From CAYWCV01 sp964629885 (GTDB lineage Bacteria > Bacteroidota > Rhodothermia > Balneolales > CAYWCV01): DNA of 42,020 bases. The notes beneath the pieces were generated by a model. It did no database searches. It worked only from the letters and a program-made list of their open reading frames with translations, and was not told where the DNA came from. The DNA lies in contig CAZVRJ010000018.1 in NCBI GenBank assembly GCA_964629885.1, forward strand, positions 1 to 42,020, given 5' to 3'. The position numbers were made by a program, and so were the translations under genes. This document shows positions 32,986 through 41,336 of this stretch, one piece after another (the first letter of the stretch is position 1; each line of letters starts with the position of its first letter).

Positions 32986-33015
32986 TTTATAGCCATGTAA
33001 GGACGTTTTTACGGA

Positions 33016-34125
33016 ATGAGTACACACGGACGCGTTTTAGTAGCCATGAGCGGGGGAGTCGACTCCTCTGTTGCCGCAGTCATGCTTCGCGAGCAGGGGT
33101 ATGAGGTAATTGGCATCACCATGAAGACTTGGGATTACTCTAGCAGTGGGGGTACTAACGGCAAGGAGACGGGTTGTTGCACCCTCGAAAGCATGAATGA
33201 TGCTCGTGCCATTGCCCTGAAGTACGGATTCACCCACTTCATCGTAGACATCCGTGAGGAGTTCGGAGATTGGGTAATCAACCGTTTCGTCGAAGAATAT
33301 ATCGCCGGAAGAACTCCAAACCCTTGCGTGCTCTGTAACACCCACATCAAATGGGCGGCGCTTATGAAACGCGCCGACAGCCTCGGCTGTGATTTCATTG
33401 CCACGGGTCACTATGCCAACATCCGAACAGAAAACGGAAGGCACATCATATCGAGGGGTATTGACCACGACAAGGATCAATCATACGCACTATGGGGTGT
33501 GAAACAGGAGCATTTGTCCCGCACGCGCTTTCCAGTGGGACAGTTTCGCAAGACACAAATACGTGAATATGCCCAAGAGCACGGTCTGTTGAACGTGGCA
33601 TCGAAAAAAGATTCCTACGAAATCTGTTTCGTGCCCGACAACGACTACCGAGGCTTTCTCAAACGCCGAGTCGACGGACTCGAGGAAAAAGTCGAAGGTG
33701 GTCTTTTTGTCGACAAAGACGGCAACATTGTTGGCAAACATCGTGGCTATCCGTTTTACACGATCGGCCAACGGCGTGGTCTCCATCTAGCGATGGGGCA
33801 TCCCGTATATGTTACCGCCATCGATCCAATTACAAACATCGTAACCGTTGGTGAGGAATCCGATCTTATCAATACGGTATGCACAGCCAGAGAGCTTAAC
33901 TGGGGCAAATACGAATCCTTACCGCACGATGACTTCCCCGTGATTGGGGCCATCCGCTACAATGACGACGGTGCACCTGGGTTCTTGAACCAAGATGATT
34001 CTACTGTTACTATACGATTTCCAGAGGGAAGAAGTGCCATTACACCTGGTCAGGCTCTGGTTTGCTACGACGACGACGATGTTCTTGTAGGCGGTTGGAT
34101 CCACTCAGTTCGAGATCCACTTTGA
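33016..34125 (+). CDS. mnmA: tRNA-specific 2-thiouridylase
   Basis: 369 aa. It inserts sulfur at uridine 34 of tRNA-Lys, Glu and Gln. The PP-loop is AMSGGVDSSVAA near residues 9-20. C104 in TPNPCVLCN is the catalytic and C204 in SYEICFVPD the persulfide cysteine; both are present. YTIGQRRGLHLAMG marks the central domain, followed by the C-terminal beta barrel. The next gene begins at its stop (TGATG), so translation is coupled. Confidence 0.97.
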   Translation: MSTHGRVLVAMSGGVDSSVAAVMLREQGYEVIGITMKTWDYSSSGGTNGKETGCCTLESMNDARAIALKYGFTHFIVDIREEFGDWVINRFVEEYIAGRTPNPCVLCNTHIKWAALMKRADSLGCDFIATGHYANIRTENGRHIISRGIDHDKDQSYALWGVKQEHLSRTRFPVGQFRKTQIREYAQEHGLLNVASKKDSYEICFVPDNDYRGFLKRRVDGLEEKVEGGLFVDKDGNIVGKHRGYPFYTIGQRRGLHLAMGHPVYVTAIDPITNIVTVGEESDLINTVCTARELNWGKYESLPHDDFPVIGAIRYNDDGAPGFLNQDDSTVTIRFPEGRSAITPGQALVCYDDDDVLVGGWIHSVRDPL

Positions 34126-35561
34126 TGGTTGTACGAGTCGCACTGGGCGTGCCAGATCATTTTGTCCCAAAGGCTCAGTATGCGATAAGTGTATTATTGG
34201 CTCCATACGATGTACGGATTTTATGGTCAGATGTGGGAGATGTTTCATTGTATGGCGGGCTCTATTACGGTGTATTGCCATATCCCGACCAATTGGGCGA
34301 CAGTCTGGTAATTTGCATTGAATCGCTTCAGCACACATGGGAATATTTCGATTCCCGGAATCGTTACGACCCATCCGACTCTACCCAGACCGAGTTCTTG
34401 GGTTATACTCCAATTCCTGTGCTTTTTGGGTCGCACCACACCGACCAGAGCCAAAGTGGGGTCACATATGTTTATGCTGATATTGTAGCGTCTGCCTTCT
34501 TTTGGTTGGCAGATTGGCAAAATACAACAAGAACGGAACGGGATTCGCATGGTAGGCAACCATTTCAAGGAAGCATGCAGCAGTTCCTTCAGCTGCAAAG
34601 CAGAGCCGTTGTTGATGAGTACAGCGACCTGCTTGCCTCGTTACTAAGTGTGGCAACACCGATGAAACGGCGAATACAAGGATGGAGAACGATTTTTTCG
34701 CACGATATCGACCGCATCCGCAAAAAAACGGCCGGTATTGTCGTAAGGGAAAGTCTAGATTACTTGGTTCTCAATCGTCGAAAAGCAAGTTTCAAGCAGC
34801 GTTTGGGCCGCTGGGGAAAGGCCATGGGGCAATTCGTTCGAGGTGCAGACGCCTACGAGGCATCCATTGAGCGGATTATGAGCGAGCACAAGAGAAGAAA
34901 TACGCGCTCATGTTTTTTGTTTAAGTCTATTTTAAATCGTCACCATCACGACGCAAACGACTACTTGGGACAACCCTACTTTGACGATTTGTTGGCTTCA
35001 ATTCGTGAAAACCAAGTCGAAATTGGCTATCACAGTGGATATGAAGCTGGTGGGAATGCCGATCAAATGCGTGCAGAGTATGGTAAACTGTGCAACAGAG
35101 TGGGTCAGACCATTGAGGTCCACAGGTCGCACTACCTTCGCTACGCGGAGGGTGTAACGTTTCCATTGCTAGAGGAACTTGGTTTGAAGGTAGACAGCAC
35201 GGTTGCATGGGCGGAGCAGACTGGCTTTCGAGCTCAGACTTGCAGGCCCTACCCGTTGTTCGATAACAAATCGAACCGTCAACTTAGTGTGATGGAGATA
35301 CCGCTCTCCGTTATGGATACACAGCCATTTGGCTATATGAATCTGGATGCAAAAGCTGCCATCGACAATTCTCAGGCTCTAGTTGATACTGTGATCCGCC
35401 ATGGCGGTGTGATGGTTTGGAACTTTCACCATCATATATACGATGAATTAGATGCACCGGGCTGGCACCAACTCTTGGATGCCGCCTACGACATGGGGAA
35501 GTCGAGCCAGTTCACTACCTTTCATTCTATTTACGAAGAAAACGCGCAAAGCTATGATTAG
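34125..35561 (+). CDS. Polysaccharide deacetylase-like protein (DUF7033-type N-terminus)
   Basis: 478 aa from the ATG at 34125, which overlaps the mnmA stop by one base; I reject the upstream start at 34062, which lies inside mnmA. The N-terminal ~200 residues form an alpha/beta region of the type found before NodB-like domains in Bacteroidota. The C-terminal part is NodB-like: FSHDIDRI supplies the metal-binding Asp, YHSGYEA and VHRSHYLR the His residues, and MVWNFHHHIYD the last motif. It could remove acetyl groups from a cell-surface polysaccharide. No signal peptide is visible, so the location is unclear. Confidence 0.75.
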   Translation: MVVRVALGVPDHFVPKAQYAISVLLAPYDVRILWSDVGDVSLYGGLYYGVLPYPDQLGDSLVICIESLQHTWEYFDSRNRYDPSDSTQTEFLGYTPIPVLFGSHHTDQSQSGVTYVYADIVASAFFWLADWQNTTRTERDSHGRQPFQGSMQQFLQLQSRAVVDEYSDLLASLLSVATPMKRRIQGWRTIFSHDIDRIRKKTAGIVVRESLDYLVLNRRKASFKQRLGRWGKAMGQFVRGADAYEASIERIMSEHKRRNTRSCFLFKSILNRHHHDANDYLGQPYFDDLLASIRENQVEIGYHSGYEAGGNADQMRAEYGKLCNRVGQTIEVHRSHYLRYAEGVTFPLLEELGLKVDSTVAWAEQTGFRAQTCRPYPLFDNKSNRQLSVMEIPLSVMDTQPFGYMNLDAKAAIDNSQALVDTVIRHGGVMVWNFHHHIYDELDAPGWHQLLDAAYDMGKSSQFTTFHSIYEENAQSYD

Positions 35562-36309
35562 ACTGATAGTACTTTTTGGATTTTTAATGTCGCCACTGAT
35601 TGCCATGGCGCAGGAAACCCCTCACTTTCAGGGTTCATTCATCATCGACCGTACACTGTTTAACACAGAGACTGACGTGGTAGAAGGGCAAAACACGCTA
35701 CGTCTCGATGTGAATAAAAACCGATTACGTCTAATAAGTGATGGAGACATCACGGTATCGCGCATGATGGCTGGCATGCAGACGAGCACCATCTTTCTGA
35801 GGCATGATAAAGACGACATGCTTTTCATCACCCGCCCAAATGAAGCCGTTCAACTCACCAAAGCCTCGATGGCCCAGCTTTCGGGAATGATACAGCAATT
35901 TGGTGGTGGTAGGATGACCCCGAGAGCAGAAACCACCGAGGTTATCAAAACGGGCGAACAGGAATACATAATGGGTTACTTATGCGAAAAGATTGCAATT
36001 CGCCGCCCACAGCGCGACGAAGTTACCTTCGTGTGGCTTACAGACTCAGTAAAGGTCAACTGGGGTTTGTTCACAGAGATGCCGGCTGAATTTAGTTTTT
36101 CGATGACGGAGCTTTTCGACCGCGCTTGGCTCGACTCAGGTAGCTTCCCCATGCTTGCCATCACGTTCAGGGGAGGCAAAGTAAGCTCTAGGGTTGAGGT
36201 GGTCGATATGGTTGCCGACGATCCGGAGTCGATCAACATCGATATCGCACGAAGTGTGCGTACCATAGCGCTATCCGATTACATTTTTAGCAACATGATG
36301 CGCAGATAG
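35554..36309 (+). CDS. Exported DUF4412-domain protein
   Basis: 251 aa. A signal peptide (MIRLIVLFGFLMSPLIAMA, cleaved before QETPH) precedes an LolA-like beta-rich fold. DUF4412 is suggested by IKTGEQEYIMGYLCEKIAI, then TFVWLTDSVKVNWG. I chose the ATG at 35554; the frame extends to 35452, but the upstream part lies in the preceding gene, which it overlaps by 8 bp. Proteins of this kind are periplasmic and of unknown function. No conserved catalytic residues are seen. Confidence 0.8.
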   Translation: MIRLIVLFGFLMSPLIAMAQETPHFQGSFIIDRTLFNTETDVVEGQNTLRLDVNKNRLRLISDGDITVSRMMAGMQTSTIFLRHDKDDMLFITRPNEAVQLTKASMAQLSGMIQQFGGGRMTPRAETTEVIKTGEQEYIMGYLCEKIAIRRPQRDEVTFVWLTDSVKVNWGLFTEMPAEFSFSMTELFDRAWLDSGSFPMLAITFRGGKVSSRVEVVDMVADDPESINIDIARSVRTIALSDYIFSNMMRR

Positions 36310-36385
36310 AAGGGATCTTAATTCCATCTAACGGGTTCATTTTGTATCATCTGAAGATAGAAACCACCATACACCAACCATTTGC

Positions 36386-37141
36386 ATGCGGCGACTGATT
36401 CCTAGTTACATACTGCTTTCGATATTTTTGTCGTCTTGTATGGTGGTCGATCTTGTACGACCACGAGAGTATGAAACCCGTCTTGATTTTCGTGGTACCG
36501 AAATAAATCGCTACACTATTGGAAGTGAGATTCCGGAAGACAGCCTAGTTTTAAGCATGATTCGTCCTTATCAGGTTGAATTGACCACCAGGATGAATCG
36601 TGTTATTGGTCAGGCTGAATCAGATTTCAGCAATGCACGCCCAAACGGCAGCCTCGGCGATCTAGCAGCCGATATGTTGCGTCGTACAGCCTCCGAACAT
36701 CTTGGGTATTCTGTCGACATTGGGCTTACGAATTGGGGTGGGCTACGCATCCCTATTAACAAGGGGCCAATTCGCGTTGGCGACATTTATTCTGTTATGC
36801 CCTTCGAGAATACGCTTGTAATTCTGACCTTTTCAGGAGCTCAAGTTAAAGACCTAGCCAACGAACTGGCTGCAACGGGTGGTCAGCCAATAAGTGGCCT
36901 TCGTATGCGAATCGAAGAAGGTAAGGCGGTCGATATTTTGATCGGCACGAGGTCAATCAAAGATGACGACACATACACAATTGTGACGAATAATTTTCTT
37001 GCAGATGGGGGAGATGGGTATAAAACATTGTTGAATCCAATAAAACGACAGGATTTGAATATTTTGATGCGCGACGCCATGATGCGCTACATCAACGATC
37101 GGTATAATGTATCTCCTTCATTTGATTCAAGGTTGCGATAA
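36386..37141 (+). CDS. 5'-nucleotidase C-terminal domain lipoprotein (UshA half)
   Basis: 251 aa. A lipoprotein signal ends at a lipobox (IFLSSC, cysteine at residue 18). The body is the 5_nucleotid_C domain, with GSLGDLAADMLRR and IGLTNWGGLRIPI, GDIYSVMPFENTLVI, FLADGGDGY. In UshA this domain binds the nucleotide base and is joined to the metal-binding domain. Here that partner is the next gene, which starts in the stop codon (TAATG). The two should act together in the periplasm. Confidence 0.9.
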   Translation: MRRLIPSYILLSIFLSSCMVVDLVRPREYETRLDFRGTEINRYTIGSEIPEDSLVLSMIRPYQVELTTRMNRVIGQAESDFSNARPNGSLGDLAADMLRRTASEHLGYSVDIGLTNWGGLRIPINKGPIRVGDIYSVMPFENTLVILTFSGAQVKDLANELAATGGQPISGLRMRIEEGKAVDILIGTRSIKDDDTYTIVTNNFLADGGDGYKTLLNPIKRQDLNILMRDAMMRYINDRYNVSPSFDSRLR

Positions 37142-38064
37142 TGGATAGAAAGACATTCCTCAAAACAGCGGCCGGAGCAGGCCTTGGGCTTGGTTTAGCG
37201 GGTTCGTTTCCTTCTTTGGTGCTCGGCCGGACGGAGAATCCGCTGCCCATGGTTTTGACGATCTTGCACACCAACGACACCCACGCAAGGATTGACCCGT
37301 TTCCATCAGGTCAATACCAAGGAATGGGTGGCGTGACCCGCCGTGCGGCTTTGGTCAGGGAGATCAGGCGTGAAAATCCAAATACCATGCTTCTCGATGC
37401 CGGCGACGTGTTTCAAGGAACACCTTACTTCAATTATTACAAAGGCAAGCTCGATTTTGATGTGATGTCGCAGATGAGGTATGATTGTGGCACATTGGGG
37501 AACCATGAGTTTGACAACGGAATCGCGGGCTTTATGGAATCGGCGCAAGTTGCGCGGTTTCCATTTGTGAACTCCAACTACGACTTGAGTAGAACGGCAA
37601 TGAGCGGTTTGGTGAAGCCTTACATTATCAAGACTGTAGGTGGAATCAAGGTGGGTATTTTTGGTCTTGGAGTGAATTTATTCGGTTTTGTTGCACCTCC
37701 ATCTTATGAAGGGGTGATTTATCAGGATCCTGTGGCCATTGCCAAGGAAATGGTTCAGGAGTTAAGAGGGAATCAAGGCTGCGAGCTGGTAATCTGCCTT
37801 AGCCATATCGGATACAGCTACTCCGACGATCGTGTGAGCGACCGGGTAGTTGCTCAGCAAGTGAAGGGCATCGACTTAATCATAGGCGGGCATACGCACA
37901 CCTTTATGGAAGAACCCGAAGTGTTCATCGACGATGAGGGTAACCAGACGTTGGTCAACCAGGTTGGATTTGCTGGTATTCAGCTCGGAAGAATCGATTT
38001 TGTATACGATCGCAATCGGGTGCGCATTAATACGAACAGCAGAAGCCTGAAGATATTCGGGTAG
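37141..38064 (+). CDS. 5'-nucleotidase/metallophosphatase domain protein, Tat-type signal (UshA half)
   Basis: 307 aa. It hydrolyses nucleotides or UDP-sugars in the periplasm, as part of a split UshA. Metal ligands are visible in LHTNDTHARI, LLDAGDVFQG, LGNHEFDNG and GGHTHTF. The N-terminus DRKTFLKTAAGAGLGLG is a Tat-like signal, with RK in place of RR. The C-terminal base-binding domain is in the preceding gene, translationally coupled with a 1-bp overlap. The two genes could have been one ancestral gene in reversed order, since UshA has the metal domain first. Confidence 0.9.
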   Translation: MDRKTFLKTAAGAGLGLGLAGSFPSLVLGRTENPLPMVLTILHTNDTHARIDPFPSGQYQGMGGVTRRAALVREIRRENPNTMLLDAGDVFQGTPYFNYYKGKLDFDVMSQMRYDCGTLGNHEFDNGIAGFMESAQVARFPFVNSNYDLSRTAMSGLVKPYIIKTVGGIKVGIFGLGVNLFGFVAPPSYEGVIYQDPVAIAKEMVQELRGNQGCELVICLSHIGYSYSDDRVSDRVVAQQVKGIDLIIGGHTHTFMEEPEVFIDDEGNQTLVNQVGFAGIQLGRIDFVYDRNRVRINTNSRSLKIFG

Positions 38065-38158
38065 TCGTTGAGACTCGGCACGTAGCCTAATTAAGGCCAA
38101 TTCGGGGGAAAGTGGTATATTTAGTCATCATTTACACTTGAAAATTTATCAATCAAAT

Positions 38159-38590
38159 ATGGCTATCGAACGTACACTGACTATCCTGAAACCTGATTGC
38201 GTACGCAAAGGCTTGATCGGCGAAGTGACCCGACGCATCCAGGAAGCTGGTTTTAAAGTTTTGGCAATGAAGATGACTCGTCTTACCATGGACACTGCAG
38301 GAGGCTTTTACGCTGTGCACAGCGAGCGTCCATTCTACGGTGAACTCTGCGAATTCATGAGCAGCGGCGCTTGTGTTCCAATGGTGCTTGAGAAAGAGAA
38401 TGCTGTTGCTGATTTCCGCGAACTTATCGGTGCTACAAATCCTGCAAACGCCGCCGATGGAACCATCCGTAAGCTTTTCGCAGACAATGTTGGCGAGAAC
38501 ATCATTCATGGATCTGACTCTGCTGAGAATGCAGCCATCGAGGCCGCTTACTTCTTCGCTGAGAGCGATATCGTAGCTAACCAAGCATAA
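38159..38590 (+). CDS. ndk: Nucleoside diphosphate kinase
   Basis: 143 aa from the ATG at 38159 (the frame is open to 38138, but MAIERTLTILKPD is the family N-terminus). The active-site histidine is H117 in NIIHGSDSAENA. It transfers phosphate between NTPs and NDPs and supplies dNTPs. A possible -7 element, TATATTTA (38116-38123), lies upstream, one base off TAnnTTTG. NamZ starts 5 bp downstream. Confidence 0.96.
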   Translation: MAIERTLTILKPDCVRKGLIGEVTRRIQEAGFKVLAMKMTRLTMDTAGGFYAVHSERPFYGELCEFMSSGACVPMVLEKENAVADFRELIGATNPANAADGTIRKLFADNVGENIIHGSDSAENAAIEAAYFFAESDIVANQA

Positions 38591-38595
38591 AACAA

Positions 38596-39843
38596 ATGAA
38601 ACCAATCCAGCTTCTCATACCGATTTTTCTGTTGTTCGTGTCGTGCACGGGTCAGGATGCAAATACTCAGGTCACAACCGAAGTAACAGTTGCAAAAGTA
38701 AAAATTGGGGCTGAACGGCTCTTGGAAGATTTTCCTGGAGCATTGGAAGGCAAGAGGCTTGGACTGGTTATGAATCCAACCGCCAGGATAGGAGATGTCC
38801 ACATGTTGGACACTCTCTTGTCGCTGGGGTATAACATCTCGGCTTTGTACGCACCTGAGCACGGGTTCAGGGGAAACTTTGGCGCAGGTGAGAAGATTGT
38901 CGACGGAATCGATGAAGCATCGGGGTTGAAAGTGTATTCACTTTATGGAGCCACTCGTAAACCGACACCCGAAATGTTGGCCGAGGTCGATGCGCTCATC
39001 TTCGACATGCAGGACGTCGGCGCCCGATTCTATACATACATTTCAACATTGGGCCTCGTGCTCGAAGCCGCCTCTGAAGCCGGTGTCGAAGTCTGGGTGC
39101 TCGATCGCCCAAATCCGGCAGGTGGCGACTATGTGGCTGGATGGATGTTGGATCCTGAGCACACCTCCTTTGTAGGAGCATATCCTATACCGATTGCCCA
39201 TGGTATGACAATGGGCGAACTCGCAAAAATGATGGTAGGTGAGAAGTGGATTAAGTTGGCCGACGCCTCCTTCGAGCCAAACGTCATAACAATGCAGGGA
39301 TGGTCGCGCGACATGAAATGGCCAGCCACCGGTCTCGATTGGACGCCACCATCACCCAACCTCCCGACTTGGGAGACTGCATACGTTTATTTAGGTACAT
39401 GCTTCTTTGAAGGCAGTACGCTATCTGAAGGACGTGGAACGCCCACACCTTTTCTGACGATTGGTGGACCAGGCCTAATGATACCTGAAGTAGAATTGAA
39501 TCGCGTTTCCGACACTTGGGGCATCAAAATGACCCCAACAGAGTTTACTCCTGTGTCAATTCCCGACAAAGCCCCAAATCCTAAGCATAAAGATCGTCCA
39601 AGCGAGGGAATTCAAATATCGAGCGACGTTTCGAATCTAACAGATCCAGTTGCTTTTGGCTTAGATTTATTCCGCACTGCTTTACGGAGTACCTCACTCG
39701 ATTCATTGAACAGCTTCCGCTACCGTCTCGCAGGCACCAATCGCATCGACAGCCTACTTAGGTCGTTCGACAATCCTGCCGATACTTGGGCTCAAGAAGT
39801 GGCCGCATTTAAGGATAAGCGCAAGCCGTACCTTTTGTACTAG
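38596..39843 (+). CDS. NamZ/DUF1343 exo-beta-N-acetylmuramidase lipoprotein
   Basis: 415 aa. A lipoprotein signal ends at FVSCTG (cysteine at residue 17). The DUF1343 domain begins near residue 40: LGLVMNPTARIGDVHM, YAPEHGFRGNFGAGE, ALIFDMQDVGARFYTYIST and WVLDRPNPAGGDYVAG are typical. Described family members release N-acetylmuramic acid from muropeptides during peptidoglycan recycling. Being a lipoprotein, it should act in the periplasm. It follows ndk by 5 bp and ends inside the rlmB stop region (4-bp convergent overlap). Confidence 0.92.
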   Translation: MKPIQLLIPIFLLFVSCTGQDANTQVTTEVTVAKVKIGAERLLEDFPGALEGKRLGLVMNPTARIGDVHMLDTLLSLGYNISALYAPEHGFRGNFGAGEKIVDGIDEASGLKVYSLYGATRKPTPEMLAEVDALIFDMQDVGARFYTYISTLGLVLEAASEAGVEVWVLDRPNPAGGDYVAGWMLDPEHTSFVGAYPIPIAHGMTMGELAKMMVGEKWIKLADASFEPNVITMQGWSRDMKWPATGLDWTPPSPNLPTWETAYVYLGTCFFEGSTLSEGRGTPTPFLTIGGPGLMIPEVELNRVSDTWGIKMTPTEFTPVSIPDKAPNPKHKDRPSEGIQISSDVSNLTDPVAFGLDLFRTALRSTSLDSLNSFRYRLAGTNRIDSLLRSFDNPADTWAQEVAAFKDKRKPYLLY

Positions 39844-40580
39844 AGGCCTCGTTGGCGTCTCCACTCATACATGACCAAGGCGGCGCTTACGCTCGCATTT
39901 AGCGACTCGACACCAGTTTCCATGGGTAGTCGAAGCTTAAAATCGCACAGATCGAGTGTCTTCTCACGAATTCCCTTCCCCTCGCTGCCCACAATTAGGG
40001 CGCTGGCTACATCAAATTTGTGATCCCAGACCGTCGTTTTTGCGTTCTGATCTAATCCACAAATCCAAAATCCTGCATTCTGAAGATCGCGAAGAGCACT
40101 GTTGATGTTCACAACGCGAACTATCGGCACCAATCCAACGGTACCCGCCGAGGTTTTGACAACGGTGGCGTTCACAGGCGCTTGACGGTGTTTCGGAACC
40201 AAAACACCTGTAGCCCCAACTGCTGCAGCTGTCCTAAGCATGGCGCCAAAATTGTGCGGGTCTTCAATTTCGTCGAGAACGAGAACGAGCGGCTTTAGGT
40301 TAATGTCAACAGTTTCAAGCCATGTGTCGAGCTCCTCGTAACTTACTGGCGTGATCTGTGCTACAAAGCCTTGGTCATTTACAGATCCAACCAACTCGCT
40401 GAGTTTACGACCTGGAACCCTCACCACAGGTATCCGATGTTCCGATGCAAGGCGTATCACTTCATGTGCTGGCCCGCTTGCAATCGTATCTCGAATGTAC
40501 AATTTGTCAATTTTCTCGGGTTCACGGTTGAGTTGGTCCACCACTGGGTGTCGACCGTAAATAAACAGGGAATCTTCCAT
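39840..40580 (-). CDS. rlmB: 23S rRNA (guanosine-2'-O-)-methyltransferase, TrmH/SpoU family
   Basis: 246 aa. The N-terminal substrate-binding domain (YGRHPVVDQLNREP) and the C-terminal knotted SPOUT domain match RlmB, which methylates G2251 in 23S rRNA. The motifs are LDEIEDPHNFGAMLRTAAA, LIVGSEGKGIREKT and LRLPMETGVESLNASVSAA. It is the only minus-strand gene after the origin, convergent with NamZ and divergent from the two small membrane genes. The start and family are clear; the exact modified nucleotide is inferred. Confidence 0.93.
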   Translation of the reverse strand: MEDSLFIYGRHPVVDQLNREPEKIDKLYIRDTIASGPAHEVIRLASEHRIPVVRVPGRKLSELVGSVNDQGFVAQITPVSYEELDTWLETVDINLKPLVLVLDEIEDPHNFGAMLRTAAAVGATGVLVPKHRQAPVNATVVKTSAGTVGLVPIVRVVNINSALRDLQNAGFWICGLDQNAKTTVWDHKFDVASALIVGSEGKGIREKTLDLCDFKLRLPMETGVESLNASVSAALVMYEWRRQRGL

Positions 40581-40684
40581 TCTGAATCATGATTGTCTAT
40601 ATTGCTAGTGTACAATGATACGGCTTTTACGACGAAACCGTTAATCACTTACGTATCTCCCCAATAGCTGAGGGGGCAAATATC

Positions 40685-41005
40685 ATGAAGAAAATCTCCG
40701 ATCAAGACGATGAAGTTGCAAGAGTGGTAGTAAGCGGCGGTAAGCGAGCTTACACATTCAAGAGCGGTTATCACTATTTGGTCATCAGCTTAGCCTTGGT
40801 GTCGATAAGTGCAGGATTGTTCATGGTGGCCGTTTCTATCGCAGGCATCATTAAGCCACTATTTCTGTCAGGGATTGGCAGCATGATAGGATCGGTTGCA
40901 ATTATGCTGGGTGGTTTTGTTCTATACGAAGAAGTTACCAGCAGTAAAGATCGAGGCAGGTTGCTCCATGACGCATTAAACAGAGTTATCAAAGATCACA
41001 ACTGA
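40685..41005 (+). CDS. Two-helix membrane protein of unknown function, first of a coupled pair
   Basis: 106 aa. A polar N-terminus is followed by two adjacent transmembrane helices (YLVISLALVSISAGLFMVAVS near 31-51 and SGIGSMIGSVAIMLGGFVLY near 61-80) and a charged tail. I recognise no family. Its stop overlaps the next ATG (TGATG), and the next protein has the same hairpin layout, so the two may form a complex. Confidence 0.7.
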   Translation: MKKISDQDDEVARVVVSGGKRAYTFKSGYHYLVISLALVSISAGLFMVAVSIAGIIKPLFLSGIGSMIGSVAIMLGGFVLYEEVTSSKDRGRLLHDALNRVIKDHN

Positions 41006-41319
41006 TGCAAGAAATTCAAGACGAAGACCGCTATCTAGTCGAGCGTATGGTTAAGGTACACGTTCGAGGTGCTAGCCCAGATATGACCGATGACGAAAAA
41101 TTGCTCGGTCTAAAACAGCGATTCAAGTGGTTAGCCCTCATGCTTGGGCTCAATATCGTATTGGTCATTGTATACGCATACACTTTTTACTCAGGCATTA
41201 CGCAACTAGGCCACACTGTTTTCTACATGATTTTAGGCGCCTTTGGTGTGAACGTTTTGTTAATTCTGTACCAGCGCAAGCAGATTGGGAGGGCTATCGC
41301 TTATCTTGAGCGCAACTGA
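41005..41319 (+). CDS. Two-helix membrane protein of unknown function, second of a coupled pair
   Basis: 104 aa. The N-terminal ~38 residues are polar and acidic. Two helices follow (WLALMLGLNIVLVIVYAYTF and VFYMILGAFGVNVLLILYQ), then a short basic tail. No family recognised. Translation is coupled to the upstream gene, and the GDPD gene begins 17 bp downstream, so all three may be one operon. Confidence 0.7.
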   Translation: MQEIQDEDRYLVERMVKVHVRGASPDMTDDEKLLGLKQRFKWLALMLGLNIVLVIVYAYTFYSGITQLGHTVFYMILGAFGVNVLLILYQRKQIGRAIAYLERN

Positions 41320-41336
41320 TAATTGCCCACAAACCT

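Noticed and set aside
34062..34124. Upstream start of the deacetylase-like gene
   Set aside because: It lies inside mnmA and codes for an arginine-rich string; the ATG at the mnmA stop fits better.
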